Of a stretch of 64,000 nucleotides of DNA, positions 44,595 to 53,412 are shown piece by piece (within the stretch, counting starts at the first letter, position 1; each line of letters starts with the position of its first letter). Made by a program: the position numbers and the translations under genes. The notes under the pieces were generated by a model. That model searched no databases, was not told where the DNA came from, and was given only the letters and a program-made list of their open reading frames with translations. This DNA is from Cellvibrionaceae bacterium (GTDB taxonomy: Bacteria > Pseudomonadota > Gammaproteobacteria > Pseudomonadales > Cellvibrionaceae): positions 124,001-188,000 of the forward strand of contig JAGKWU010000016.1 in assembly GCA_021151695.1 (NCBI GenBank), given 5' to 3'.

Positions 44595-45668
44595 ATGCGG
44601 ATTCGCCATAGATTTTTGCAATTCCTGCCAGGTTTACTGCTGGTTCTTTTAGTCTCCGGGCAGAGTTACGCCCAAGATCCAGCCGCCTCCAGCGCGGGCA
44701 GCGAAACCGCCGGTGCCGCTTCATCGGCCCAATCCTCCGAAAAACCCATCTACAACTCCACCCGGGAGCGTGACAACGACCTGCTCGCCAAAGCTTATGC
44801 CGCTATCGCCAAGCCCGAGGAGATTGTCTGGTTAGAGACACCGGAAGAGCGGATAGTTTCACTCTTCCGGCTAGCCGAAACGCGCAAGACCAAAGGAGCC
44901 CTACTCCTTTTGCATGCGCCTGAAACACCGCAACTTTGGCCTCCCAGCCTGGAAAATCCGCGCCGCAACCTGTCGTTATATGGCTGGGCGACTATGGCAT
45001 TGGCCCTGCCCGCGAAATATCCCACGACCGTCCCCGTTCGTGAAACAGCCTCGTCTGCCGGCGATGGCAATACCACAAGTGAAGCTGCCAGTAGCTCTGC
45101 AGCGGCGGAAAGTACTGGCGGTAGCTCGTCATCAAGCTCTTCCGCCAAGCTTGTGCCGCCGCGCAATGAGGTTATCGCCAGCCGCGTAAACGCAGCGGTA
45201 ACCCAACTCAATAAAGACGGGCAATTTAACCTGGTGGTGTTGGTAGATAACTCCAGTGCGCCCGACGCCCTCGCCGGACTGCTACAAAAGGTCAATAAAA
45301 ATGGCGGCACGCCCGATACTATCGACGGCCCTTTGCAGGCATTGATACTGGTCAATATGCAGGAGCAGGAACCGCTGACCAAAGCCCAGCTCAGCGGCAT
45401 TTTCTCGGTGTCAGCGCTGCCCGTATTAGATGTGTTTTTTGGCCCGGAAAACCCGGCGATGCTTGAGGCCAGGCGCCTGCACAAGGCGGAGGCCATGCGG
45501 CAAAACCTAAAGGAATATCAGCAGCTACTGATCTCGCCTGAGCAGCAGCCCACGATTGATGAGAAAAGAGGATATTGGTTGGCGAGAGTGCAGGGATTTA
45601 TGGACCAGGCGGCGCGCGGCAGTGAACAAAAAGGCGGCCAACCAAGCGGCAACCCCAATATGAAGTAA
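44595..45668 (+). CDS. DUF3530 family exported protein
   Basis: 357 residues with a signal peptide ending near VSGQSYAQ. The body (GALLLLHAPETPQLWPP, LSLYGWATMALALPA, FNLVVLVDNSSAPDALAGLL, QALILVNMQEQEP, ALPVLDVFFGPENPAM) is the alpha/beta-hydrolase-like DUF3530 pattern known from Pseudomonas. Two serine-rich low-complexity stretches interrupt it: after the signal peptide and, much longer, at about residues 150-188 (TGGSSSSSSSAK region). The classical nucleophile elbow GxSxG is not seen, so catalysis is doubtful. The function is unknown. Confidence 0.85.
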   Translation: MRIRHRFLQFLPGLLLVLLVSGQSYAQDPAASSAGSETAGAASSAQSSEKPIYNSTRERDNDLLAKAYAAIAKPEEIVWLETPEERIVSLFRLAETRKTKGALLLLHAPETPQLWPPSLENPRRNLSLYGWATMALALPAKYPTTVPVRETASSAGDGNTTSEAASSSAAAESTGGSSSSSSSAKLVPPRNEVIASRVNAAVTQLNKDGQFNLVVLVDNSSAPDALAGLLQKVNKNGGTPDTIDGPLQALILVNMQEQEPLTKAQLSGIFSVSALPVLDVFFGPENPAMLEARRLHKAEAMRQNLKEYQQLLISPEQQPTIDEKRGYWLARVQGFMDQAARGSEQKGGQPSGNPNMK

Positions 45669-45697
45669 ATGGAAGATGAAATAACCTTCAAACGAGT

Positions 45698-45724
45698 GGG
45701 GCCGAAACCCATAGGTTCGGCCCC
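45698..45724 (-). terminator. Hairpin at the end of the CsrB-like locus
   Basis: GGGGCCGAA (45698-45706) pairs with TTCGGCCCC (45716-45724), a strong 9-bp stem between the DUF3530 gene and the GGA-rich locus. Neither strand shows a long U-tract (minus: ACTCGTTTG), so it may be an RNA 3' end stem rather than an efficient terminator. Confidence 0.6.
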
Positions 45725-46070
45725 ATAACAAAGGTCCATTAATGTGCTCTTCTGAGTCCTTCCAGTAATACGTCTTCCCGAAATTCCTTGTCGAAGCTGC
45801 TTATCCTGCTTTTTCCTTGTCCCTGATCCAAACACATCCTTGATGGCCTGCGGCCTTTGACTCCTGACTGCCCCTGTGCCCGTCTCCCGGGTAAATCGGC
45901 GTCCTGGTGCCATCCCTCAAGTCCTTCTGGTTTGCCAGCCCTCCTGGCCAGCACAAGGCAGCTCCCAGCTGCCTGTCTATCGCTTCCGTTGCATGCGATT
46001 AGTCGCATCCATTGACCTTTCTTGGTCAACCTCACTTCCCTGAAGACCTCCTTGTTGATAGCCATTATGG
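45698..46070 (-). ncRNA. Candidate CsrB/RsmZ-type regulatory RNA
   Basis: On the minus strand this 370-nt interval carries 21 GGA triplets between 46052 and 45733, about one per 15 nt where about five would be expected by chance. Ten are AGGA and three AGGGA, the core of CsrA/RsmA sites, including CAAGGATGTG, GCAGGATAAGC and TCAGGAGTCA. Many sit in or next to small hairpins: TTGACC/GGTCAA, TGCGA/TCGCA, GGCAGCT/AGCTGCC, GGC/GCC around AGGAG-type loops. The interval ends at a strong GC stem. Length is close to E. coli CsrB (about 370 nt). Such RNAs sequester CsrA/RsmA, freeing target mRNAs. A 108-codon ORF (45739-46065) crosses it but looks like a by-product of the repeats. Family assignment is inference. 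Confidence 0.65.
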
Positions 46071-46081
46071 AGAAACAGGCC

Positions 46082-46099
46082 TTGCGAACCTAGTCGCAA
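46082..46099. promoter_or_regulatory. Inverted repeat just upstream of the CsrB-like RNA
   Basis: TTGCGA-N6-TCGCAA is a perfect 6+6 bp inverted repeat with the same 18-bp layout as the GacA/UvrY box (TGTAAG-N6-CTTACA) but different bases. It lies immediately upstream of the first GGA motif on the minus strand and could be a regulator site or part of the promoter. The rest of 46100-46335 shows a small AGCC/GGCT hairpin and no gene. Confidence 0.35.
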
Positions 46100-46335
46100 A
46101 ACGCGCTAGTTTTTGTAGGAAATCAACCATAGCCAAATGGGGCTATCGGCTGGCAGCTGCGAGGCTTTAGCGATTGGTTCACAAATACCAACGCCATTGC
46201 GGGATTGTCATCAAACCGGCAAAGAAGCTTAACAATCAACGATTAGGTTTAGTCGCGCCAGATGTTTATGTCGTCTGGCTATTGCTCGCACTGAACGCTC
46301 ACCCACCCCATTCACTCAATAAAAAGGAGATTACT

Positions 46336-47607
46336 ATGTTGTTTGATCGCTGCATGCAATTAACGCAAATAGCACTGATTTGCCTGACGTTATCGGCACC
46401 CGCTTTTGCTCACAATCAAGATCAGGATGACGCGGATAAATATTCGCGAGGACAAAACAAAAATAACATTCAACTTGGGCCTCGTCCGTTTTATCTGGTA
46501 GAAGATATGGACAACAGCCCGTTGAAACGCAAACTACAATCTTGCGAAAACGGCCCTTTCAAAAAAACCAAATTTTCCATTGCACATCGCGGCGCACCTT
46601 TACAATTTCCCGAACACACCAAAGAGTCTTACGAGGCTGCCGCCAAAATGGGAGCTGGTGTAGTAGAGTGCGATGTGACCTTTACCAAAGACAAACAATT
46701 GGTTTGCCGTCACTCGCAGTGTGACCTGCATACCACAACCAATATTCTTGCCGTACCTGAACTGGCCGCAAAATGTACCCAACCATTTTCTCCTGCTGAT
46801 CCGATCACTGGAAAACCCGCAACAGCTAACTGCTGCACCAGTGATATAACCTTAAAAGAATTTAAAAGTTTGCAAGGAAAAATGGACGGATTCAATCCCG
46901 CAGCAACGACAGCAGCGGACTATATGAAAGGCACACCCGATTGGCGCACTGATTTATACGCTGGCAAAGGTACATTGTTGAGCCATGCCGAAAGTATCGA
47001 GCTGTTTAAAAAACTGGGCGTAAAATTTACGCCTGAATTAAAAACACCCAGCGTAACCATGCCTTATATGGGCACTTACACACAGGCTGATTACGCGTCG
47101 CAAATGCTCAATGAATATATTGCAGCGGGTGTTCGTCCAAGCGATGTATGGGCGCAATCTTTTGATGTGCAGGATATTTACTACTGGATTAGCAAATACC
47201 CGGCCTTCGCCAAACAAGCTGTGTATCTCGACGATGCCAATGAACCCAGCGAATTACCAAGCTATGCTGAATTGCGCACATTGGCTGCACAAGGCGTAAA
47301 AATTGTTGCCCCACCACTTTGGGCAATGCTGGCATTGGATGGTCAAAATAATATCGTTCCTTCTGAATACGCACGCAATGCCAAGGCAGCAGGTTTGAAA
47401 ATTATTACCTGGTCATTTGAACGCGCCGGTCCATTGGCTAACAACGGCGGCGGCTGGTATTACCAAACCATTATTCCTGCATTAAAAAAAGATGGCGATA
47501 TGATGGTAGCGCTTGATGTACTCGCACGCGATGTAGGCATTATAGGGATTTTTTCTGATTGGCCCGCTAGCGTAAGCTACTACGCCAGCTGTATGGACAT
47601 GGAATAA
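46336..47607 (+). CDS. Exported glycerophosphodiester phosphodiesterase family protein
   Basis: 423 residues from the ATG at 46336 with AAGGAG upstream and a signal peptide ending LSAPAFAHNQ. GDPD signatures: FSIAHRGAPLQFPEHTKESY (catalytic His and first Glu), GAGVVECDVTFTKDKQLVCRH (Glu-x-Asp metal site and second His), and KFTPELKTP further on. It should release glycerol-3-phosphate from phospholipid-derived diesters in the periplasm or outside. It is longer than the E. coli enzymes (about 250-360) because of an insert around residues 100-170. It appears monocistronic. Confidence 0.92.
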   Translation: MLFDRCMQLTQIALICLTLSAPAFAHNQDQDDADKYSRGQNKNNIQLGPRPFYLVEDMDNSPLKRKLQSCENGPFKKTKFSIAHRGAPLQFPEHTKESYEAAAKMGAGVVECDVTFTKDKQLVCRHSQCDLHTTTNILAVPELAAKCTQPFSPADPITGKPATANCCTSDITLKEFKSLQGKMDGFNPAATTAADYMKGTPDWRTDLYAGKGTLLSHAESIELFKKLGVKFTPELKTPSVTMPYMGTYTQADYASQMLNEYIAAGVRPSDVWAQSFDVQDIYYWISKYPAFAKQAVYLDDANEPSELPSYAELRTLAAQGVKIVAPPLWAMLALDGQNNIVPSEYARNAKAAGLKIITWSFERAGPLANNGGGWYYQTIIPALKKDGDMMVALDVLARDVGIIGIFSDWPASVSYYASCMDME

Positions 47608-47622
47608 AACGAAGCGCGCGTT

Positions 47623-48369
47623 TTAGTTGGTCGAATCGGTGCGCTGCAACTTCGCATGCAGCTCACCGATTTCAACGGGATAGCAGCCGCGCGTCGCGAG
47701 ATAGTGCTGATTAAATAATTGAAAATAATCCAGCAGGGTTTCCGTATTCTCCAACTCCCCTGCCATTTGCAAACAGAGCGCGCCCGCTTCGGCGGTGGAC
47801 AAATAATTATCCTGATGAGATTTGCGCACCGAATAACCGCGTGCATTTCCTTCCGGCAATAACACGCAAGGCACCTGCTCCATCCATCGGCTTAAGTGGA
47901 ACATACGACTGCTCTGCTTCCAGGTTCCATCGAGCAAAATAAAAGTCAGGGTTTTACCTTCAGCGGCTAATTGCATTGCCTCCATCTGGGTTAGCACCGG
48001 ACGCGGCTTGGCTTGGGCTTCGCGTGTATCTGCCGGAAACACTACGAGGCATTGGCGCTGCGTATCCTGCAGCAATGCGAGTAGCCTTTCATCTGGTTGA
48101 GTGCGGTTCCAGCAAAACACATGGGTGCGATGGGGGAATAGATCTGCCAGCAGACGACCGGTATTGGTTGGCTTGAACACTTCCAACTTGTGCATCAAGA
48201 GCACAAACTCTACGCGGGTATCACACTCGGGGCAAAAGGGGCAGATACAAGCATAGCTGGCGAGCTGGCAGCGCTCACAACGTATTACGGATTTACCGCG
48301 CGCATTAAATTCACGCGTGGACTCTGCAATACAGCGCTCGCGCAAAAGATGAAACTGGTTCTTAAACAT
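47623..48369 (-). CDS. tapT: tRNA-uridine aminocarboxypropyltransferase, DTW domain
   Basis: 248 residues from the ATG at 48369 (an in-frame GTG lies 18 bp earlier). DTW-domain features: an N-terminal zinc-type cluster RCERCQLASYACICPFCP, LMHKLEVFKPTNTGRLLADL, FILLDGTWKQSSRMFHLSRW (the signature segment) and GYSVRKSHQDNYLSTAEAG. It modifies uridine 47 of tRNA to acp3U using SAM. The family (YfiP/TapT) is broadly conserved. It ends 15 bp from the convergent GDPD gene. Confidence 0.9.
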   Translation of the reverse strand: MFKNQFHLLRERCIAESTREFNARGKSVIRCERCQLASYACICPFCPECDTRVEFVLLMHKLEVFKPTNTGRLLADLFPHRTHVFCWNRTQPDERLLALLQDTQRQCLVVFPADTREAQAKPRPVLTQMEAMQLAAEGKTLTFILLDGTWKQSSRMFHLSRWMEQVPCVLLPEGNARGYSVRKSHQDNYLSTAEAGALCLQMAGELENTETLLDYFQLFNQHYLATRGCYPVEIGELHAKLQRTDSTN

Positions 48370-48401
48370 GGGAAAGCCACCGCACAACTGCTAGACAATA
48401 A

Positions 48402-48426
48402 AAAAACCTGCACAGGGCAGGTTTTT
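48402..48426. terminator. Terminator after the sigma-54 activator gene
   Basis: AAAAACCTGC and GCAGGTTTTT pair around ACAGG, T-runs on both strands, between the activator stop at 48456 and the tapT start. Confidence 0.88.
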
Positions 48427-48455
48427 GGCGGCGGCATTATACCCGGAAAAGGCGC

Positions 48456-49673
48456 TTATTGAATCTGCGCAACACTCCCAAGCTTTTCGAAGCCGTTACG
48501 GAAAGGGCTATCCGCTAGCAATCCATGGCGCTTGAGCAGTGTGCGCATTACGTTGCGCGATATCCCCAGGAGCGCCGCTCCATGGACCTGGTTGGATTTA
48601 ACATGGGCAAATGCCTCATTTACTATCAGATTTTCCAGCTGATCAAAATGCGGCTCGTTTGCATATTCGCTAAACAATCGACGTAATTGCTGGGCGATAA
48701 TATCCATTGGGTGAGTTGAACCTTCGTCCACTGATCCATTTGTTGCCACCGCTCCTGCGGCAGCACCATTTACAACCACTCCATTAGTTGGCTCACAATT
48801 GCTGTTGTAGGCAGCAGCGTAGGGAGAAGGCGCACGCTGCTCACCCGCACTCCAGCCACCGGTTACTTTCAAGTGAGCAGCATCTATTACATCAGCACCG
48901 GCCACCAGTAACGCAAAGTGCACAACGTTTTCCAGCTCACGAATGTTACCAGGCCAGGAATAATGCAATAACAGATCAACCGCCGCCGGAGAAAATGCTG
49001 GCGGCTTATGGCCCATACGCTGGCTATAGAGCTTCAAAAAATAATCTGCCAGAGGCAGTATGTCGCCCGGGCGATCACGCAGCGGTGGCAATTTAATTTG
49101 CGCGATGTTAATGCGGTACAAAAGGTCGCGGCGGAAATGACCGGCAGACACCGCGTAATCCAGATCCACGTTAGTCGCCGCCACAAGACGCACGTCAACA
49201 GGGATAGATTTGCGCGAACCTATGCGCACCACTTCTTTCTCTTGCAATACACGCAGCAATTTCACTTGCAGTGGCAACGGCAAATCGCCAATTTCATCGA
49301 GAAATAAAGTGCCGCCATTGGCGGCTTCAAACCAGCCCTCGCGCTTGCCGGCGGCGCCAGTGAAAGATCCGGCTTCATGGCCAAACAATTCGCTCTCGGC
49401 CAGGTGATCGCTAATAGCGCCGCAGTTAACCGCCATGAAGGGACCTTTACGGCCACTGAGTAAATGTATGTGGCGAGCCACCAATTCCTTGCCCGTGCCA
49501 GTTTCCCCTCCAATTAACACTGGCGCTTCACTGGGTGAAATACGCTCAATGTATTCCAGCAAATCCGCTGAAACAGGATCAGAGAAAACGAGCGCCTTTG
49601 CTCTTACGGACAAGGGCTGGGCATTGCCACCTTCCAAAGACAGAACAACAGGTTGTTTTAATGTATCGCTCAC
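48456..49673 (-). CDS. Sigma-54-dependent activator, SfnR-like
   Basis: 405 residues: a short N-terminus without receiver or GAF domain, then an AAA+ module (PVLIGGETGTGKELVARHIH Walker A, GGTLFLDEIGDLPLPLQVKL Walker B) and a C-terminal Fis-type helix-turn-helix (HGAALLGISRNVMRTLLKRH). The sigma-54 contact loop reads GSFTGA instead of the usual GAFTGA. The short N-terminus and overall form resemble SfnR, which activates sulfone/sulfur-starvation genes in Pseudomonas. The adjacent sbp gene with a sigma-54-type promoter supports that reading. An Ala/Asn-rich linker (about residues 285-320) joins the domains. Always-active unless its level is controlled, as known for SfnR-type proteins; that is inference here. 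Confidence 0.88.
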   Translation of the reverse strand: MSDTLKQPVVLSLEGGNAQPLSVRAKALVFSDPVSADLLEYIERISPSEAPVLIGGETGTGKELVARHIHLLSGRKGPFMAVNCGAISDHLAESELFGHEAGSFTGAAGKREGWFEAANGGTLFLDEIGDLPLPLQVKLLRVLQEKEVVRIGSRKSIPVDVRLVAATNVDLDYAVSAGHFRRDLLYRINIAQIKLPPLRDRPGDILPLADYFLKLYSQRMGHKPPAFSPAAVDLLLHYSWPGNIRELENVVHFALLVAGADVIDAAHLKVTGGWSAGEQRAPSPYAAAYNSNCEPTNGVVVNGAAAGAVATNGSVDEGSTHPMDIIAQQLRRLFSEYANEPHFDQLENLIVNEAFAHVKSNQVHGAALLGISRNVMRTLLKRHGLLADSPFRNGFEKLGSVAQIQ

Positions 49674-49851
49674 GATATGGCCTCACATTGCTGTTTTGAA
49701 TGACAAACGAGATACAGCTGAAAACAGGCGCCCAGTGTAAAAGCGGGTTACCAAAAAATTAAGGAATTTAAAACTATAAAGTTATAACAAATTTATCAGC
49801 GAACATTTCGGCTACTGGCGTTAAACGTGAAACTCATAGCCACAAAAAACA

Positions 49852-49873
49852 AACACCCGCCGAAGCGGGTGTT
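49852..49873 (-). terminator. Intrinsic terminator of sbp
   Basis: AACACCCGC and GCGGGTGTT pair around CGAA, followed on the minus strand by TGTTTTTTGTGG. It lies just past the sbp stop at 49884. Confidence 0.88.
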
Positions 49874-49883
49874 GTTTGATCAA

Positions 49884-50882
49884 TTACTTGGTGTAAATTT
49901 TGTCGAAGATTCCACCGTCGCCAAAGTGCTCAGGCTGCGCTTTGCCCCAACCACCAAAATCGTCGATGCTTACAAACGCCAATTTAGGGAAGTTTTTAGC
50001 GTAAGCTGTAGCAACCTCTGCATTACGTGGGCGATAGAAGTTTTTAGCAGCGATAGTCTGGCCTTCTTTGCTGTACAAATATTCCAGATAGGCTTTAGCT
50101 ACAGCAGTATTGCCTTTCGCATCAGCGTTCTTATCTACCACTGTTACGTTAGGCTCAGCCAGAATAGACAAGCTTGGAACAACTATATCGAACTTCTCTT
50201 CACCAAATTCCTTGAGCGCCAGGTGTGCTTCATTCTCCCAAGCTAGCAACACATCACCTACATCACGTTGGGCGAAGGTTACGGTCGAGCCACGAGCACC
50301 TGAATCAAGTACAGGTACGTTTTTGTAGAGCTTGGCGACGAAATCCTGAGCGGCTTGATCAGAGCCCAATTTCTTCTTGGCATAGCCCCATGCAGCCAGA
50401 TAATTCCAGCGTGCGCCACCAGAGGTTTTCGGGTTAGGAGTGATAACTTCGATGCCTGGTTTGATCAGATCATCCCAATCTTTAATGTGCTTTGGATTGC
50501 CTTTTTTAACCAGGAATACAATGGTTGAAGTGTAAGGCGCGCTGTTGTTTGGCAGACGAGTGATCCAGTTTTCAGGCAACAATTTACCTTTTTTAGCCAG
50601 GGCGTCTACGTCAGCAGCCAAAGCAAGGGTAGCTACGTCTGCTTGCAAACCGTCGATCACAGCGCGGGATTGGCTGCCGGAGCCACCGTGGGATTGTTCA
50701 ACTTTTACGTTGTCGCCAGTTTTTTCTTTCCAGTATTTGGCAAAAGCAGCGTTGTACTCTACATAGAGTTCGCGGGTTGGGTCGTAAGATGCATTTAACA
50801 AAGTAATATCTTTAGCAAATGCGGCAGATGATAAAATTAAGCTGGCTGCAATCAAAGCGGCGCGCTTGGCAAACAATTTCAT
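49884..50882 (-). CDS. sbp: Sulfate ABC transporter substrate-binding protein
   Basis: 332 residues with a clean signal peptide ending ASLILSSAAFA. Sulfate-binding signatures: LLNASYDPTRELYVEYNAAF, VEQSHGGSGSQSRAVIDGLQ (anion site), ALAADVDALA, NPKTSGGARWNYLAAWGYA and DVLLAWENEAHLALKE. It binds sulfate or thiosulfate in the periplasm. The cysTWA permease and ATPase genes are not next to it, so it works with a transporter encoded elsewhere. A sigma-54-type promoter about 140 bp upstream and an SfnR-like activator gene 211 bp downstream suggest induction under sulfur limitation. Confidence 0.95.
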   Translation of the reverse strand: MKLFAKRAALIAASLILSSAAFAKDITLLNASYDPTRELYVEYNAAFAKYWKEKTGDNVKVEQSHGGSGSQSRAVIDGLQADVATLALAADVDALAKKGKLLPENWITRLPNNSAPYTSTIVFLVKKGNPKHIKDWDDLIKPGIEVITPNPKTSGGARWNYLAAWGYAKKKLGSDQAAQDFVAKLYKNVPVLDSGARGSTVTFAQRDVGDVLLAWENEAHLALKEFGEEKFDIVVPSLSILAEPNVTVVDKNADAKGNTAVAKAYLEYLYSKEGQTIAAKNFYRPRNAEVATAYAKNFPKLAFVSIDDFGGWGKAQPEHFGDGGIFDKIYTK

Positions 50883-51019
50883 GGTGTATCCTCACAAGGT
50901 GTAAAAAATTTAAGTCATAGATTATTTGTTAAAGGCGCATTTCCTTATGCACCGTGCAAGCCATCCTCTGGGGGAGTTTTAACAACACAAGCAAAACCAA
51001 AATTGCTTGTAAGGATATT

Positions 51020-51035
51020 TGCCAAATATGTGCCA
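51020..51035 (-). promoter_or_regulatory. Sigma-54-type promoter upstream of sbp
   Basis: Minus strand TGGCACATATTTGGCA fits the -24/-12 consensus TGGCACGNNNNTTGCW with the essential GG and GC dinucleotides exactly ten bases apart and one weak mismatch at -12. It lies about 138 bp before the sbp ATG. The remainder of the 535-bp gap 50883-51417 is AT-rich and shows no gene. Confidence 0.65.
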
Positions 51036-51360
51036 TATTTTTGCAGGAAAGCGGCTTCGCTTAGACGAGATTTGAAGATTTTTATTAAAAAAAGTATAAG
51101 GGCGATAATTTCACCAAACAGTCGTACAACTGAAATATTAGTGAAACAAAACACATAAAATCATCTTTAAAGCAAAAGACTATGAGCAAAAAAAATGAGG
51201 CAGTTATAACTTTATAGGAAATTTATCTAATTATTTTTAGAAAATCTTTACGCCACGGTTATTTAAAATAAGATTTTCTGTATTCAGCTGTTTAAAAATC
51301 AGCAAGCAGCCAGCCCGGCAATGTTTCGTTTTGAACACCTAGTTAAAAATAAGCAGCAAA

Positions 51361-51398
51361 AAAAAATCCTGTACCGGTCAGCCAGTACAGGATTTTTT
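51361..51398. terminator. Terminator of the minus-strand TonB receptor
   Basis: AAAAAATCCTGTAC and GTACAGGATTTTTT form a 14-bp perfect stem with T-runs on both strands, 20 bp past the receptor stop. Confidence 0.92.
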
Positions 51399-51417
51399 AA
51401 ACAGGGCTATCACGGCC

Positions 51418-53412
51418 TTAAAAGCTGTACTTAATTCCCAACCGCAAAGAGCGAGGCTCCTCTGCGCGACTGACGCGACCACCATCCGGATCAAACGCAT
51501 TTTCATAAAAGTAAACTATATCCTTACCTTTATGATTAAGCGCGTTGAGCAACTCACCATAAACAGTGAGGCTCGCGAACTCTCGCGCTACACGTAAGTT
51601 GAGCATGGTTTCGGCATCGGCACGCAGGCTGTTATCTGGCAACAATGGGTAGGCGCCCAGATAGCGCAAGCGCGCACTCAGTTCCCAGCCTTTACGGGTG
51701 GCCGCGATGCCGAGTTCACCCGCATTTTCCACCGCACCCTCTACATATCTGCCACCCGCTGCTTCAGGATCTGAATTGCGGGCGCGACTGCCGGTATAGA
51801 CTGCATCCAGGCCCAACCAAGGCAATGGCCGCCAGAAGGAAACCAATTCATATCCCTGACGTTTTGCCCCGCCTTTTGGCTCTACCGAATTGGAATCCCC
51901 CACAAAAATTAATTCGCTATCGAGATTGAGCCACCAATAAGTCGTCGTGAGCATAAACTTTCCCTGCTCAAAACGCAGTCCAGTCTCGTAGCCTGTACCG
52001 CGCACCAGGCCCGGAACAGCGGCCGCCTTATTAACGACACCGCGCGCATCATTGGAGTGGAATCCCCTGCCCCAATTGGCATAGGCTTCCCATTGATTGC
52101 TGAGTACATAGGCCACTCCCAATTTGGGTGATGCCAGTGAATCTCGCTCTTCGCCGCTGCCAGTTGCTGTACCGGCGTTTTTATTAACGTCCACATCAAA
52201 ATCATAGGCATCCGCACGCAATCCCGCTGTCAACCGCAAGGGTTCGACTGGCTTCCAGGTTGCCTCCCCATAAACACCCACTGACGTTTCATCTATATGG
52301 TTATTGCTAATGTTGGCGACGAATTCACCGGCGTTTGTACTATCAAGACCCACCTTGGCAATAGCGTCGTAGCGCACTTCACTACCTACTAAAAATTTCA
52401 GCTGGTCATTGGTTTCGAATATGTGTTCATAACGACCACCAAACGTATTGCGTCGATCAAATTGATTGATCTGGCCATCTTCTGCATAGGTAGCATTGGA
52501 CAACATATGCCAATCGTAAAGTTGTCCATAGGCAGTTGCTCGCCAATCGTCGCCCTGCCAATTACTGGTGAGTATCCAGCGATTGGTTTTACCGTAAGCA
52601 GTCGGGTCCAGTGAACAATATTCATCTTTGCAATGCGCCGTACCAAATGCGGATTCCGGCGTTTGCTCGGTGGGATACCAGTCCGCTACATAACCACTAA
52701 GAGATAACTGCCAGCTGCCAAAATCAGTTTGCTCTTTATATTTAGTCCAGAGCGAATTGTGGTTTAAGTCCTCTGGTAACTCCCAGGGACCATCGTAAGT
52801 TTTGTGTTGCGCAACAAACGTAAGCTGGCCATCACCGATAGAGGTACTGCCGCCGCCCGCAATTCGCCCCCAACCAAAACTTCCGCCTTCAGCGGCAATA
52901 AAAGGTTGATGCAAGCTGTCTATAGTCGTCATATAACCAGCACCCGCCATGGAAAAATCGCCAGACTCAGCGCGATAGGTTCCTTTGCGATAATCAATTT
53001 TTTCTATGGCTTCAGGAATCAAACCATTCACATCAAGATAGCCCTGTCCATGTCCGTGCGTGCGAAGGTTCCAGGGCACATCGTCTACATAAGTGGTGAA
53101 GTCTGTTCCGTGATCCAACTGAAAGCCGCGCAAAAAATATTGGTTGGCTTTACCACTACCCGAATGTTGCGCCGCGATCATACCCGGCACTGACTCCAAT
53201 AAATCAGCAACACGCAACATAGGCCGCACCAGCAGATCATCACCACCCACACTGCCTTCACTCGCCGCACTTGCCTGCCCTATCAGCTGTTCTGCGCGAC
53301 CAAATACCACCACCTCCTCAACTGGCACCTCGTGATGAGCCTGAACTTCATTGGTGGCTATGGCCGCCACTAACGCTGCCCATGGGTACATTACCTTTTT
53401 ATTAACAAACAC
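51418..53412 (-). CDS. TonB-dependent outer-membrane receptor
   Basis: 664 residues if started at the GTG at 53412, which has AGGAG seven bases upstream; ATG codons at 53430 and 53427 are alternatives. Signal peptide ends ATNEVQA, followed by VPVEEVVVFGR (TonB-box-like). Plug features: LRVADLLESVPGMIAAQHSG, QYFLRGFQLDHGTDFTTYVD and EAIEKIDYRKGTYRAESGDF; barrel ends LRLGIKYSF with a terminal Phe. The plug and the GHGQGYLDVNGLIPE segment recall a TBDT subgroup of unknown substrate in Cellvibrio and Caulobacter-like bacteria. It is divergent from a second TonB receptor; neither siderophore nor sugar can be assigned with confidence. Confidence 0.9.
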   Translation of the reverse strand: MFVNKKVMYPWAALVAAIATNEVQAHHEVPVEEVVVFGRAEQLIGQASAASEGSVGGDDLLVRPMLRVADLLESVPGMIAAQHSGSGKANQYFLRGFQLDHGTDFTTYVDDVPWNLRTHGHGQGYLDVNGLIPEAIEKIDYRKGTYRAESGDFSMAGAGYMTTIDSLHQPFIAAEGGSFGWGRIAGGGSTSIGDGQLTFVAQHKTYDGPWELPEDLNHNSLWTKYKEQTDFGSWQLSLSGYVADWYPTEQTPESAFGTAHCKDEYCSLDPTAYGKTNRWILTSNWQGDDWRATAYGQLYDWHMLSNATYAEDGQINQFDRRNTFGGRYEHIFETNDQLKFLVGSEVRYDAIAKVGLDSTNAGEFVANISNNHIDETSVGVYGEATWKPVEPLRLTAGLRADAYDFDVDVNKNAGTATGSGEERDSLASPKLGVAYVLSNQWEAYANWGRGFHSNDARGVVNKAAAVPGLVRGTGYETGLRFEQGKFMLTTTYWWLNLDSELIFVGDSNSVEPKGGAKRQGYELVSFWRPLPWLGLDAVYTGSRARNSDPEAAGGRYVEGAVENAGELGIAATRKGWELSARLRYLGAYPLLPDNSLRADAETMLNLRVAREFASLTVYGELLNALNHKGKDIVYFYENAFDPDGGRVSRAEEPRSLRLGIKYSF

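Noticed and set aside
44795..45496. 233-codon minus-strand ORF antisense to the DUF3530 gene
   Set aside because: It is a mirror of the serine-rich, GC-rich coding sequence on the other strand; low-complexity and without a family look.
45739..46065. 108-codon minus-strand ORF across the GGA-rich locus
   Set aside because: It has a start and open frame but no recognisable fold. Its Gly/Arg-rich composition follows from the repeated GGA motifs and hairpins, so a non-coding RNA explains the region better.
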